Assembly (NCBI GenBank): GCA_023395555.1
Contig: JAEWYQ010000026.1
Location: forward strand, 1-64,000
Length of the DNA stretch: 64,000 nucleotides
Source of the DNA: Bacillota bacterium
GTDB taxonomy: Bacteria; Bacillota; Clostridia; Lachnospirales; Lachnospiraceae
Reading direction: 5' to 3'
In this document: positions 23,618 through 32,217 of the stretch, in pieces
Numbering within the stretch: the first letter of the stretch is position 1
How the letters are laid out: each line of letters starts with the position of its first letter
Position numbers and translations under genes: made by a program
The notes under the pieces: generated by a model
Told to the model about the DNA's origin: nothing
Databases searched by the model: none
What the model saw: only the letters and a program-made list of their open reading frames with translations

Positions 23618-24472
23618 TTATGCTTCTTCAATATAATGCCTTAGATTATTCAGCCCGATTGTAAGAGCCTGAATATTTTCTTCCATCCCCTCAAATTCAA
23701 TTGAAATATAACCATTATATTTTGCATTTTTCAACGCTTTGATACAGTGCAGGATCGGAACATCTCCGTGACCAATAATAGCGCCTCTTAAGTAATTGCC
23801 GCTTCTGGATCGAAAAAAACCCTCCCCAGGATCTGGCATCATAGCGGATTTGACATGGAAATCCTTCGCATGAGCATAAAAAACATAAGGCGCAAGTCTT
23901 CCTAAGGCTTTTTCGGGCGGTTCATCGGCGCATAAAAAATTACCTATGTCTGTAAGCAGCCCAAAGTTTTCATGATTAACTGCATTATATAATTTCTCCA
24001 TCCTGTCACTGTCCTGACAGAAAAACCCATGGTTTTCTACGGTGGTCCGTATGCCCTTGGAGGCTGCATAAATCGCAGCTTCCCTGCAAGCATCAGCCAG
24101 AATTGGCAATACGGCATCAAAGGCTCTGCCGTCACCGATGGTAGCATCGTGCCGTACCAGATCGGTTCCCAGGATAGCCGCAATATCCACCATCTTCTTC
24201 ACGCCTTCTATCTCAAGACGTGCATCGCCGCCGCTTCCATTAATAAAATCAGCGCCGAAGGTAAAGCAGGAGATCGGCATATCCAGGCGCTTACATTCTT
24301 CTGCCAACGCCTTCGCATACTCCTCCTTTGTGACACCCTCCGGTGCAAGTATATCCATAAATTCAATGGCATCAAAGCCCATCTCCTTTGCCTTACGGAT
24401 ACAGTCAATCTGTGTAATTATGCCTGAGTACAACAGCTTCCCAAAGCTGTAGGAACTAACCGATACTTTCAT
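23618..24472 (-). CDS. Sugar phosphate isomerase/epimerase (xylose-isomerase-like TIM barrel)
   Basis: 284 aa, AP endonuclease 2/xylose-isomerase-like TIM barrel. Metal-site segments are visible: EFMDI near residue 40, TTVENHG (about 147-153), LTDIGN, FYAHAKDFH, GHGDVP and the final SIEFEG. Such enzymes isomerise or epimerise free or phosphorylated sugars or inositol derivatives. It is the distal gene of a three-gene unit with the Gfo/Idh dehydrogenase and a second TIM barrel protein, but separated from them by 316 nt of structured repeats. Confidence 0.85.
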   Translation of the reverse strand: MKVSVSSYSFGKLLYSGIITQIDCIRKAKEMGFDAIEFMDILAPEGVTKEEYAKALAEECKRLDMPISCFTFGADFINGSGGDARLEIEGVKKMVDIAAILGTDLVRHDATIGDGRAFDAVLPILADACREAAIYAASKGIRTTVENHGFFCQDSDRMEKLYNAVNHENFGLLTDIGNFLCADEPPEKALGRLAPYVFYAHAKDFHVKSAMMPDPGEGFFRSRSGNYLRGAIIGHGDVPILHCIKALKNAKYNGYISIEFEGMEENIQALTIGLNNLRHYIEEA

Positions 24473-24495
24473 GTTTTTGCGCCCTCTCTATTTAT

Positions 24496-24756
24496 ATCCT
24501 GAACTTAAATCACATTCATGATCCCTAGCTCCGATCGCATGATTGTCAGCCAGCTCGCATCATGTGATCACACTTTTATTATATCATGAACAAAGGACGT
24601 GTTCATGATCTTGTTGCTCCAATCGGAAATCGCAAGCAAGCTTGCATTTCCTCATTCCGCTTTCATTATATCATGAACCAAAACCAGGTTCATGATCTTG
24701 TTGCTCCAATCGGAGAATACAAGTAAACTTGTCTTCTCCTCATTCCGCTTTCATTA
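24496..24756. repeat. Three tandem 87-bp repeats with covarying hairpins
   Basis: The period is exactly 87 bp: copies at 24496-24582, 24583-24669 and 24670-24756. Each holds two hairpins. Hairpin 1 is ATCATGAAC...GTTCATGAT (24583-24609, 24670-24696). Hairpin 2 is GGAAAT-c-GCAAG/CTTGC-ATTTCC in copy 2 and GGAGAA-t-ACAAG/CTTGT-c-TTCTCC in copy 3, so stem bases change in pairs. Copy 1 is more diverged but keeps a GATCGCATGA/TCATGTGATC stem. The rest of the unit (GCTCCAATCGG, CTCATTCCGCTTTCATTA) is conserved. The array fills the whole gap between the Gfo/Idh and isomerase genes. Confidence 0.85.
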
Positions 24757-24788
24757 CATCATAATTTTAGCCATCAGGTATCTTAGTA

Positions 24789-25847
24789 TTATAAGATCAC
24801 CTCATGACCGGCTGCGGCCGATTCATAGATCGCATCCAAAATAGCCATAATATCAATGCCGTCCTGAGCGGGGGACATACAAGGTGTCCCATCCATAATA
24901 CAGGAGACGAAATGATCGATTTCTTTGGCAAACAAGCCGTCAAAGCTTAGGGAAGTCTGCGCATCCAGTGCAATATCCGCCATATAATCATTAATCTCAC
25001 TGTAAAGCTCCAGTTCCGGATCCAGTTTGGCACCACCCTTTGTACCAAAAAGCTCTATTTTTCCCTCATCTTTCTTAATATTCAAGCTGAAGCTCGCTTC
25101 AACGGAAAGAAGGGCACCATTATCAAAGCGAATCATGGCGGTCGCTAAATCTTCTACATCACAGATATCATGATCCGTAGCGCTGGAGGCCTTATAAGAC
25201 TGCTTTCCCTTAATATTGCCCCTGTCGCCCAGTTTCTTAAAGGTAGCTCCGTATACGGAGACAGGTTTCGGGTTGCCCATTAAGAACCTTACCAGATCGA
25301 TTACATGAACACCCAAATCAATCAATGGCCCGCCCCCGGAACGTGCCTTCTCACCAAACCATCCTCCGGGATTCCCTTTCCGCCTCAAGTAAGTAGCCTT
25401 TGCATAATAGATCTCACCGAAATAATCCGATTCGATAAATTCCTTTAAAATGCTGCAGTCATTTCCGTAACGTCTGACAAAACCAATCATCAGTAATTTA
25501 GCATTTTTTTCAGCTGCCTCCTTCATGGCCTGTGCGGCTTCTTTGGAAACCGACATAGGCTTTTCACACAGGACGTGTTTGCCTGCATTTAATGCCGCTA
25601 TGGTACAGGGTGCGTGTGCGGAATTCCAGGTACATATGCTGACTGCATCGATTTCCTTCAGGCTCAGCATTTCATTCATATCGGTAAAAGTCCGCTTCAC
25701 ATTATATTTGTCCGCCATAAATTTCAGCCGCTCTTCGTTCAGATCACAGAAGGCATATAATTCCACATCTTTATTGTTCCGGGAAGCTTCGATATGCTGT
25801 TCGGAGATAGAACCTGTACCGATGATTCCGATTTTAATCTTTGCCAT
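24789..25847 (-). CDS. Gfo/Idh/MocA-family oxidoreductase
   Basis: 352 aa. N-terminal Rossmann fold with IGIIGTGSISEQHIEA (about 4-19) for NAD(P), then the family motif CEKPMS near residue 95 and GVHVIDLVRFLMG (about 178-190) of the second domain. These enzymes oxidise or reduce sugars, inositol or amino sugars. It is encoded 9 nt downstream of a TIM barrel isomerase gene and with it probably converts one incoming sugar. The start at 25847 follows GGAGGAAGTT. Confidence 0.9.
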   Translation of the reverse strand: MAKIKIGIIGTGSISEQHIEASRNNKDVELYAFCDLNEERLKFMADKYNVKRTFTDMNEMLSLKEIDAVSICTWNSAHAPCTIAALNAGKHVLCEKPMSVSKEAAQAMKEAAEKNAKLLMIGFVRRYGNDCSILKEFIESDYFGEIYYAKATYLRRKGNPGGWFGEKARSGGGPLIDLGVHVIDLVRFLMGNPKPVSVYGATFKKLGDRGNIKGKQSYKASSATDHDICDVEDLATAMIRFDNGALLSVEASFSLNIKKDEGKIELFGTKGGAKLDPELELYSEINDYMADIALDAQTSLSFDGLFAKEIDHFVSCIMDGTPCMSPAQDGIDIMAILDAIYESAAAGHEVIL

Positions 25848-25856
25848 AACTTCCTC

Positions 25857-26747
25857 CTATAAACTTTTCATCCTGTTAAGAAAAACCACTGCATTTTTAA
25901 TATCTTCTTCCGGATTGTCCCCGACCTCGCGCTCAATAGTCAGGAAGCCCCTGTAGCCAATGTCATCCAGAGCATTTAGATAGTCCTTGAAATTAACATC
26001 CCCTTTTCCCAGAGGAAGTTCAATAAATGGTTGGTTCGTATCCTGGGAAAGGAATTCATATTCGGCAGCATCACTGGCGGTATTGTCATCTTTAATTTTA
26101 TAGATAATTTCAGGATCAATCACCTGAAGCCGCCTGCCATCTTTTGCATGGGTGTGTACAATATAATCTTTTAAGATATAAACAGCTTTGACCGGGTCAT
26201 CTCCCGTAACCATTACAAAATTGGCAGGATCCAGATTGACTGCAACTCCTCTTGAATCGAGGGTATCTAAGAATTCCTTTAAAGTGGCTGCAATCTCCGG
26301 CCCGGTCTCAATGGCAAAATGTCCTTTCATAGAATCAGCAAAACGGCTCAAGCTATGGCAGGCTTCCTGCATAATCTTATATCTTTCATGATTCTTATCT
26401 GCCGGAATTACACCGATGTGGGTAGTAATAATATCCGTTTCCAGGTCCTTTGCCAGCTCCATAATGCGCTTTGACTTTTCAATGAGTTCGGGATTCTTGT
26501 CTTTGCTGCCAAAGCCATGGCCCAAATCCCCACATAGGGCAGAAAAAATAAGTCCATTTGACTTAACCATATCAAGAAGTTCTCTCCTTTTACTTCCCGT
26601 TAACGCTTCCGGGGAGTACTCCCCTGAGGTTGCATACATCTGGAGGCCTTTGGCCCCAAGGAGTGCCGCTTTTTCTATAGCATTTTTCGTACTCAGCTTA
26701 AAGGAATCCAGCATAACACCAATTGGAAAATCGTACATATCAACCAT
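25857..26747 (-). CDS. Sugar phosphate isomerase/epimerase (IolE-like TIM barrel)
   Basis: 296 aa, TIM barrel of the AP endonuclease 2 superfamily. [26 protein letters not shown] and LTIEREVG contain the Glu/Asp/His residues that bind the metal. First gene of the minus-strand unit, divergent from an AraC regulator; the next gene begins 9 nt after its stop. Together with the Gfo/Idh protein it suggests a keto-sugar pathway like inositol or glucoside oxidation, without a dedicated transporter in view. Confidence 0.87.
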   Translation of the reverse strand: MVDMYDFPIGVMLDSFKLSTKNAIEKAALLGAKGLQMYATSGEYSPEALTGSKRRELLDMVKSNGLIFSALCGDLGHGFGSKDKNPELIEKSKRIMELAKDLETDIITTHIGVIPADKNHERYKIMQEACHSLSRFADSMKGHFAIETGPEIAATLKEFLDTLDSRGVAVNLDPANFVMVTGDDPVKAVYILKDYIVHTHAKDGRRLQVIDPEIIYKIKDDNTASDAAEYEFLSQDTNQPFIELPLGKGDVNFKDYLNALDDIGYRGFLTIEREVGDNPEEDIKNAVVFLNRMKSL

Positions 26748-26764
26748 CCTTTCTATAAAAAAAG

Positions 26765-26793
26765 TTGTTTGTTTCTAAACCTCATTGTATAAT
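26765..26793 (+). promoter_or_regulatory. Promoter of the AraC gene at 26878
   Basis: TTGTTT (26765-26770) and TATAAT (26788-26793) with a 17-nt spacer, 84 nt before the start codon, in the short gap shared with the divergent isomerase gene. Confidence 0.55.
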
Positions 26794-26877
26794 TGAACTA
26801 TTATGAAGTAAAGAAATGAAGTTGCCGCAAATTAACACTATATTGCTTAAATTCAATTTGAATAGAGGAAGACGACG

Positions 26878-27702
26878 ATGAACGCAAATAATTTATACGA
26901 ACCCCATATACACAAGGATCCTTCGTTTCCAATTATTTTCCACCTGGATACCATGAAAAAACATTACTCCGATTTTCTGCCTCATTGGCATGAAAACCTC
27001 GAGATCCTATATGTTCTAAAAGGGACGATCCATGTGATTGCAGATGCGGACAGTGTCACTGCCGGTAAGGACGAAATCATTGTTATCAATTCAAACAATG
27101 TCCATTATATCCAATCCTTAGCAGATGAATCCATCTACTACTGCCTGATTATAGATCAGAAATTTTGCGAGAACTTTAATCTGGATATCGGAGAAGTTGT
27201 ATTTCAAAGAAAGATAACAGAAAATGAGCTAAGAGAGAAATATGAGATTATTAAAGAGGAATTTCAATTGCAAAAAGCTCTTTATAAAGCAAAAATAAAA
27301 GCAGCAACCATGGATTTAGTCATCTGCCTTTATCGGAACTACACCATACTCGAATCCACCTTATCTAAACAGATAAAAAACAACAAAATTGAAGTAATCA
27401 AAAAGGCAATCCGGTATATACAGTATCATTATTCTGAAAATCTTTCCATTCAGAGTATTTCAGAGGAAGTTGGCGTAAGCAAATATTACTTCTGCCGTAT
27501 TTTCAAAGAGGTTACAGGTTACACCACCGTGAATTTTCTTAATATGGTAAGGTGTGCCAATGCAAAGAAGTTATTGCAAAGCAGTAAATATAATGTAGAA
27601 GAAGCTGCCCTGCTATGCGGTTTTGACAATCTGTCTTATTTCTCCAAGACTTATAAAAAACATATGAACCGCCTGCCTTCTTCCGATATTCCTTCAAAGT
27701 AA
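26878..27702 (+). CDS. AraC-family regulator with cupin sensor
   Basis: 274 aa. N-terminal cupin arm (HWHENLEILYVLKGTIHVI, about 42-60) with the His/Glu pattern of sugar-sensing AraC proteins, and a C-terminal AraC DNA-binding domain (about 170-270; LSIQSISEEVGVSKYYFCRIF and CGFDNLSYFSKTYKK). Its position, divergent from the isomerase/dehydrogenase unit, makes it the likely activator of that unit. More A+T-rich codons than the neighbouring glycosidase genes. Confidence 0.9.
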   Translation: MNANNLYEPHIHKDPSFPIIFHLDTMKKHYSDFLPHWHENLEILYVLKGTIHVIADADSVTAGKDEIIVINSNNVHYIQSLADESIYYCLIIDQKFCENFNLDIGEVVFQRKITENELREKYEIIKEEFQLQKALYKAKIKAATMDLVICLYRNYTILESTLSKQIKNNKIEVIKKAIRYIQYHYSENLSIQSISEEVGVSKYYFCRIFKEVTGYTTVNFLNMVRCANAKKLLQSSKYNVEEAALLCGFDNLSYFSKTYKKHMNRLPSSDIPSK

Positions 27703-27774
27703 ACACTATCACTTAACATATTATTTGCCCAGTTTAATAATAGTGGATTTTCGATATGAACCAGGAAGACAATT

Positions 27775-28719
27775 TTACTGTTGAACCGAAGCAGGAGATA
27801 ATAGCCTCATGAGTGTGCCATATAAGCTGTCCTCCAGAACCTTCCCTTCAACCTGGATATCCAATCCCAATTCCTCTGCCGTCAACAGCCTCCAGCTCTC
27901 CCTATGTCTGAGATTCTCCCCCGGTTTCAGCTTTGTAATAGGACTTAAGCTTTCCAGCTCTATAATCTCTAAATCCGTATAGATTTCAAAAGAAGATCCC
28001 ATATCAGAATAGTTTGCATCCATGATATGCTTATACTTCTTAAGAAAGACCGTTTGCTCCAGCAAGTATGCCGCCCAGCCCTCTACATTGCCGGTTCCAG
28101 CCTTAAACCAGTCCTCAACCCTGCTGTCCTGCTTCAATGCTATGTAATCCTTGCATATATTCAATCTGCTGTCTTCCAGATTCGTATAGGGCCAGGTAAC
28201 CAGAGCCTGATTTGGCAAGAAGCCGGTATCCCGCTTCGTATTCGGCCATATAGCCAGACCTCCGCCTGCCATGACCGACAGTGCCCAGGCGGTCAGCTCT
28301 ACCGGCCAGACCGTTTGGTTCCTGATCTCATGAAGGACTTCTACCTCGGCTCCATCCGAGGGTATCCGGATTGTAAGCTGCTTGCGCATGCCGGACAGGG
28401 TTTCCCGGTTACCTGTAAGGACAACCCCGTCCTTAAGAAGCTCATAACTGATTCTTTCATTATCCGGCTCATTGGGCCGAAAGCCGATCTGCGGACCATG
28501 CCACAGCCGGTGTCCTCCATAGATGCGCCATTCATCTCCGCCCGTCAGTCCCTGCTGCCCTGCTTTTTCATAAAAGATATTATTTCCTCCCAGAAAAGCA
28601 AACCGGAGCACCCTGGGACCGATCTGAGTCGCAGCAATCACCTCAATCCTGTCATTGGAGATTCTGACACAATCCTTCCAGCCATTATACTCACATAATT
28701 CTACCTTTACCATCGCCAT
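27775..28719 (-). CDS. DUF4380-like mutarotase-fold protein
   Basis: 314 aa, mostly beta strands. Features such as IGPRVLRFAFLGGNNIFYE, the GGHRLWHGPQ loop and WELTAW-type strands fit the galactose-mutarotase-like fold seen in DUF4380 proteins. A role in aldose mutarotation or sugar binding is possible; the catalytic residues cannot be assigned. It is the last gene of the long glycan operon. The true start may be the second ATG (28713), which is better spaced from GGGGG. Confidence 0.7.
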   Translation of the reverse strand: MAMVKVELCEYNGWKDCVRISNDRIEVIAATQIGPRVLRFAFLGGNNIFYEKAGQQGLTGGDEWRIYGGHRLWHGPQIGFRPNEPDNERISYELLKDGVVLTGNRETLSGMRKQLTIRIPSDGAEVEVLHEIRNQTVWPVELTAWALSVMAGGGLAIWPNTKRDTGFLPNQALVTWPYTNLEDSRLNICKDYIALKQDSRVEDWFKAGTGNVEGWAAYLLEQTVFLKKYKHIMDANYSDMGSSFEIYTDLEIIELESLSPITKLKPGENLRHRESWRLLTAEELGLDIQVEGKVLEDSLYGTLMRLLSPASVQQ

Positions 28720-28840
28720 CCCCCATTATAATCCTCATCGTTAATGCAGATATTCACAACACACCCTTCTGCTCGGCTCCTGTTCTCTTCCTTCTTCTGC
28801 CTGTCAGCAATCCGCTGCCTCCCGCCGAAGCATAACTGCC

Positions 28841-31800
28841 TTATTCCAATTTTAACAGAATTGTCTTAATTTCAAAAGGGCGAAAATCAAGTTCCACCTC
28901 ATGGGCTGTTGCCGGCAACTCTCTTTCCTTCTTCTCCAGCATATTGCCCTCGTATGCCTTAAGTATCGGAAATGCACTGCGAAATGCACAACGGGTGCCC
29001 GCCTTCTTGGCTTCATACATTCGAAGAACCACGGTATCACTGCCATCCTCCGCAGGCTTTACCGTCTCGATCATGATATTGGCCTGATCTACGCTAAAGA
29101 AGCTTTGTTCACTGGCGAGGCCTGAAGCTGTCTCCAGAGGCACATTCAATTCGTAGCCCTCACGAACCACATCACTGTCCATGAAACTTCCTTCCCAGGC
29201 AGTAAAGGCATAGGTAAACCGGTGTATCTCGTTATCCGCGCGCATTTGCGGTGAAGCGGGTGCCCTCAGCAGGGTCAGATTGATAGAATGATCCAGCATG
29301 CTGACGCCATATTTGCAGTCATTAAGTACCGCGGCACCGTGGTTTTGTTCACAAAGCGCCGTATATCTGTGATTGCACACCTCGAATCTGTCCCTGTCAT
29401 ACTGTCTGGATCGATGGGTAGGACGGGTGACATAGCCAAATTGAATCTCATTGATTCCCTCTTCGGCCAGGACATTGACCGGGAAGCTGACCTTTAATAA
29501 CCGGTGCAGCTCCTTCCAGTCAACTGTGGTATCAAAGGTAACTCTGTGGCTGTCCCTGCTCAGTCCAATGATCTGCTCCAGCGAAGAATTTCCAATCTGC
29601 TTTTTCACACAGACCGCGCCATATACCGGCACAGCACAGCTTATGCTTATCTCCGCTTTCGGCTCCAGGTTGACAACAGCCTTCTCATAAGGGCTATCAA
29701 TATCCCAGGCATCAAAATATCTGGGAACATCCTTATATAACAAGAATTGATTCATAGGCTGAGCGGCATATTCACGGCCGGTGGACTTCATTCTATATGA
29801 AGTGATCTCCCCATTGGCATTAAAAACGACCCGGACATACCCATTCTCCAGGACTGCACCCTCCGGGGTCACCGCTGTCTGTACTGCCATTCCTTTCTGC
29901 ACCCCAGATATTATCTGGGCCTTTGTTATATCACTTGCTGCATTTCCTGCTATATCTTCTGCTGTATCTCTTGCCGTATCCCCTTGTGAGGGTGCGACAG
30001 GGATCAGAGCCAACACTCCGCAGGAAGGGACGGTAACCTCAGCAATGACCTCACCATCTTTCTCATATACATAGATAAATCTTCCCTCCGCGGTCATGGC
30101 TCCCTGTTTGAATTGTCCGGGAAGAACCACGATTCCCGTACGTTCCCAGGAAAGAGAGTTAAACACGGTTACGGCTCCCTCTGCCCTCTCTGTCAGCTTT
30201 CCTCTCGCTTCCTGTGCAATCAGGGCCGCCCCTTCCATAACCTCAAGATGTGTCCTGGCAACATCCTCATAGACTCGCGCAATGGAAGAGCCCGGCAGGA
30301 TATCATGGAACTGGTTAAGCAGAACCAGCTTCCAGTATCGGTCCATGGTCTCAGCCGGATAAGAGAAGACCTTGCGGACACCGGCTATAGCACTCCATAA
30401 TTCACTTTCCCTGAGCGCCAGCTCGCTCTTTCGGTTCCTAAGCTTTACTGCTGCCTGGGAAGTATATACTCCCCGATGGGCTGTAAAATATAATTCTCCC
30501 AGGTAGGTATGTTCCGGAGCGCCCTCCTTCTCCATATCCTGAAAGAATTCCAGAGGATGCGCAAACCGGAACCGGGGTACCCCCTCCAGATTCTCTTCTC
30601 TCAAACCATATTCGATAAAATCCCGGCTGGGTCCTCCTCCGCCGTCGCCGTAACCGAAGGGAAGGAGGAATTTATCCACAGGCTCCTCCTTTTGGACCCG
30701 GTTATTCCACACTTCAATCAACTGGCGTGGATTAGTATGATAAGTGTAACTGGTGGAAAGGAAGGAGATTACCTTGGAGCCATCCATCCCCTGCCAGGTA
30801 AAATAATGATAAGGAAACTTCTCCCCCTCGTTGCAGGACCAGAAGATCTTTTGCGTAAATAAGTAACGGATGCCGCAGTCCTTAAGTATCTGGGGCAATA
30901 CTGCGGAGTAGCCAAAGGTATCCGGCAGCCAGAGTATCTCACAATCCACGTCAAATTCTTCTTTATAAAACCTCATGCCATGTACCAGCTGCCGAATCAA
31001 GGATTCCCCGGACGCCATATTAGTATCCGGCTCCACCCACATGCCGCCTTCACAGATCCATTGGCCCCGCTTCACCGCTTCCTTCATCCTGGCATACAGC
31101 TCAGGGTAATTCTCCTTGCATATCTGATATAATTGGGGCTGGCTCTGAAGGAATTTATACTCCGGATACATCTCCAGCAGCCTCAGCTGCTGGGCAAAGG
31201 TTCTGGCTGTCTTGCGGATGGTTTCGGCATAAGGCCAGAGCCACATAATATCCAGATGAGCATTGCCGATTGCGTACATAACCGGAGCCGTCGAACCGTT
31301 CTTCGCCTCCAGCATGGGCTTTAATATGCCTCTGGCTAACCTGTAATCCTCCATACGTTTATCCAGGGGCTGCTCAAAATCCACGGCATAGGTGAACTTC
31401 TTAAGGGCATCTGCTATCTTTGCCGCCCGAAGGCTGTTGTCGTCCAGGCACTGCATGGTCTCATACAAGGTTACCGCATCCAGCCAGAGCTGATGGGCCG
31501 TCTCATTCCATATGCCGATAGAGCTGGAGCCGATTCCGGACCGCAGCTCCTCCGGATCGGGCTCTTTAAAAGCCTCCGGCTTCACCGGCCCCACAGCAAC
31601 CATGCCGAATTTGCTCATAGGAATATGGTGCCCCGCATAGGTCTCCATTACAAGCTCGTAACAGGTACCTTCCGCCCCTTGCTCCGTCAGTATATTATCC
31701 TGTACATAATGATGCCAGATACTGATAAAATCTGCCCGCTTAGTGCCAAACTCCCTGCCGTTCACATAGAGCACGGATTCCCCTCCGGGCCAGCCTCCGT

Positions 31801-32071
31801 TCCCCGTATCCAGGGACATAACGATTTTCTCTCCCTCAGCCTCTCTGGGAAGAACAATCTTAGCCCGGAACCATGCATATTCATACTGATGTCCCCACCT
31901 CGTTCCTTCCGGCATCGGCCGGAACTCCTGCTTCATGGCCTCTTCATAGGATAATCTTTCATAGGTGGTAAACCCTTCAAATTGGATTGGCTGTATGGCC
32001 GTATAAAAATCCTGGGTCAGCAGATCCAGCCAGTACTGCATGCGTCCTTTCCACTCCGAAATAAACTCCAT
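28841..32071 (-). CDS. Alpha-mannosidase, glycoside hydrolase family 38
   Basis: 1076 aa without signal peptide, so cytoplasmic. Order: N-terminal beta domain (about 50-230), GH38 catalytic domain with zinc ligands H272 and D274 in GNAHLDIMWLW and the catalytic nucleophile D384 in WLPDTFGYS, a three-helix middle domain (about 520-620), and C-terminal beta-sandwiches. GH38 removes alpha-linked mannose with retention of configuration. A short repeat tract (12 bp x 5) lies in the loop before the C-terminal sandwich. It shares the operon with GH95, GH2 and GH36 genes, pointing to a mixed mannose/galactose/fucose-containing glycan. Confidence 0.92.
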   Translation of the reverse strand: MEFISEWKGRMQYWLDLLTQDFYTAIQPIQFEGFTTYERLSYEEAMKQEFRPMPEGTRWGHQYEYAWFRAKIVLPREAEGEKIVMSLDTGNGGWPGGESVLYVNGREFGTKRADFISIWHHYVQDNILTEQGAEGTCYELVMETYAGHHIPMSKFGMVAVGPVKPEAFKEPDPEELRSGIGSSSIGIWNETAHQLWLDAVTLYETMQCLDDNSLRAAKIADALKKFTYAVDFEQPLDKRMEDYRLARGILKPMLEAKNGSTAPVMYAIGNAHLDIMWLWPYAETIRKTARTFAQQLRLLEMYPEYKFLQSQPQLYQICKENYPELYARMKEAVKRGQWICEGGMWVEPDTNMASGESLIRQLVHGMRFYKEEFDVDCEILWLPDTFGYSAVLPQILKDCGIRYLFTQKIFWSCNEGEKFPYHYFTWQGMDGSKVISFLSTSYTYHTNPRQLIEVWNNRVQKEEPVDKFLLPFGYGDGGGGPSRDFIEYGLREENLEGVPRFRFAHPLEFFQDMEKEGAPEHTYLGELYFTAHRGVYTSQAAVKLRNRKSELALRESELWSAIAGVRKVFSYPAETMDRYWKLVLLNQFHDILPGSSIARVYEDVARTHLEVMEGAALIAQEARGKLTERAEGAVTVFNSLSWERTGIVVLPGQFKQGAMTAEGRFIYVYEKDGEVIAEVTVPSCGVLALIPVAPSQGDTARDTAEDIAGNAASDITKAQIISGVQKGMAVQTAVTPEGAVLENGYVRVVFNANGEITSYRMKSTGREYAAQPMNQFLLYKDVPRYFDAWDIDSPYEKAVVNLEPKAEISISCAVPVYGAVCVKKQIGNSSLEQIIGLSRDSHRVTFDTTVDWKELHRLLKVSFPVNVLAEEGINEIQFGYVTRPTHRSRQYDRDRFEVCNHRYTALCEQNHGAAVLNDCKYGVSMLDHSINLTLLRAPASPQMRADNEIHRFTYAFTAWEGSFMDSDVVREGYELNVPLETASGLASEQSFFSVDQANIMIETVKPAEDGSDTVVLRMYEAKKAGTRCAFRSAFPILKAYEGNMLEKKERELPATAHEVELDFRPFEIKTILLKLE
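29927..29986 (-). repeat. In-frame 12-bp tandem repeat in the GH38 gene
   Basis: Five imperfect 12-bp units; on the coding strand they read GAT-A(C/T)A-GCA-(A/G)GA-like and encode DTAR-DTAE-DIAG-NAAS-DITK. Length is a multiple of three, so the frame is kept. It sits in a linker before the C-terminal beta-sandwich. Confidence 0.75.
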
Positions 32072-32217
32072 CTTAATAACCCATGCCTTTCTTTCAACCT
32101 ATCTCTACAGCAATATCCATGCGCTGCCGCAATCCTGCGAATTGAGACAGCGCACAAATCCGCTGAATGTAAAATCAAGATTTTTCATTCCATTACCGCT
32201 TGTCTTGCATAATCTGT

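Noticed and set aside
24473..24788. Riboswitch upstream of the isomerase gene
   Set aside because: The structured sequence is a tandem repeat with hairpins at fixed spacing, not a known riboswitch core; no glycine, TPP, SAM or similar consensus was found.
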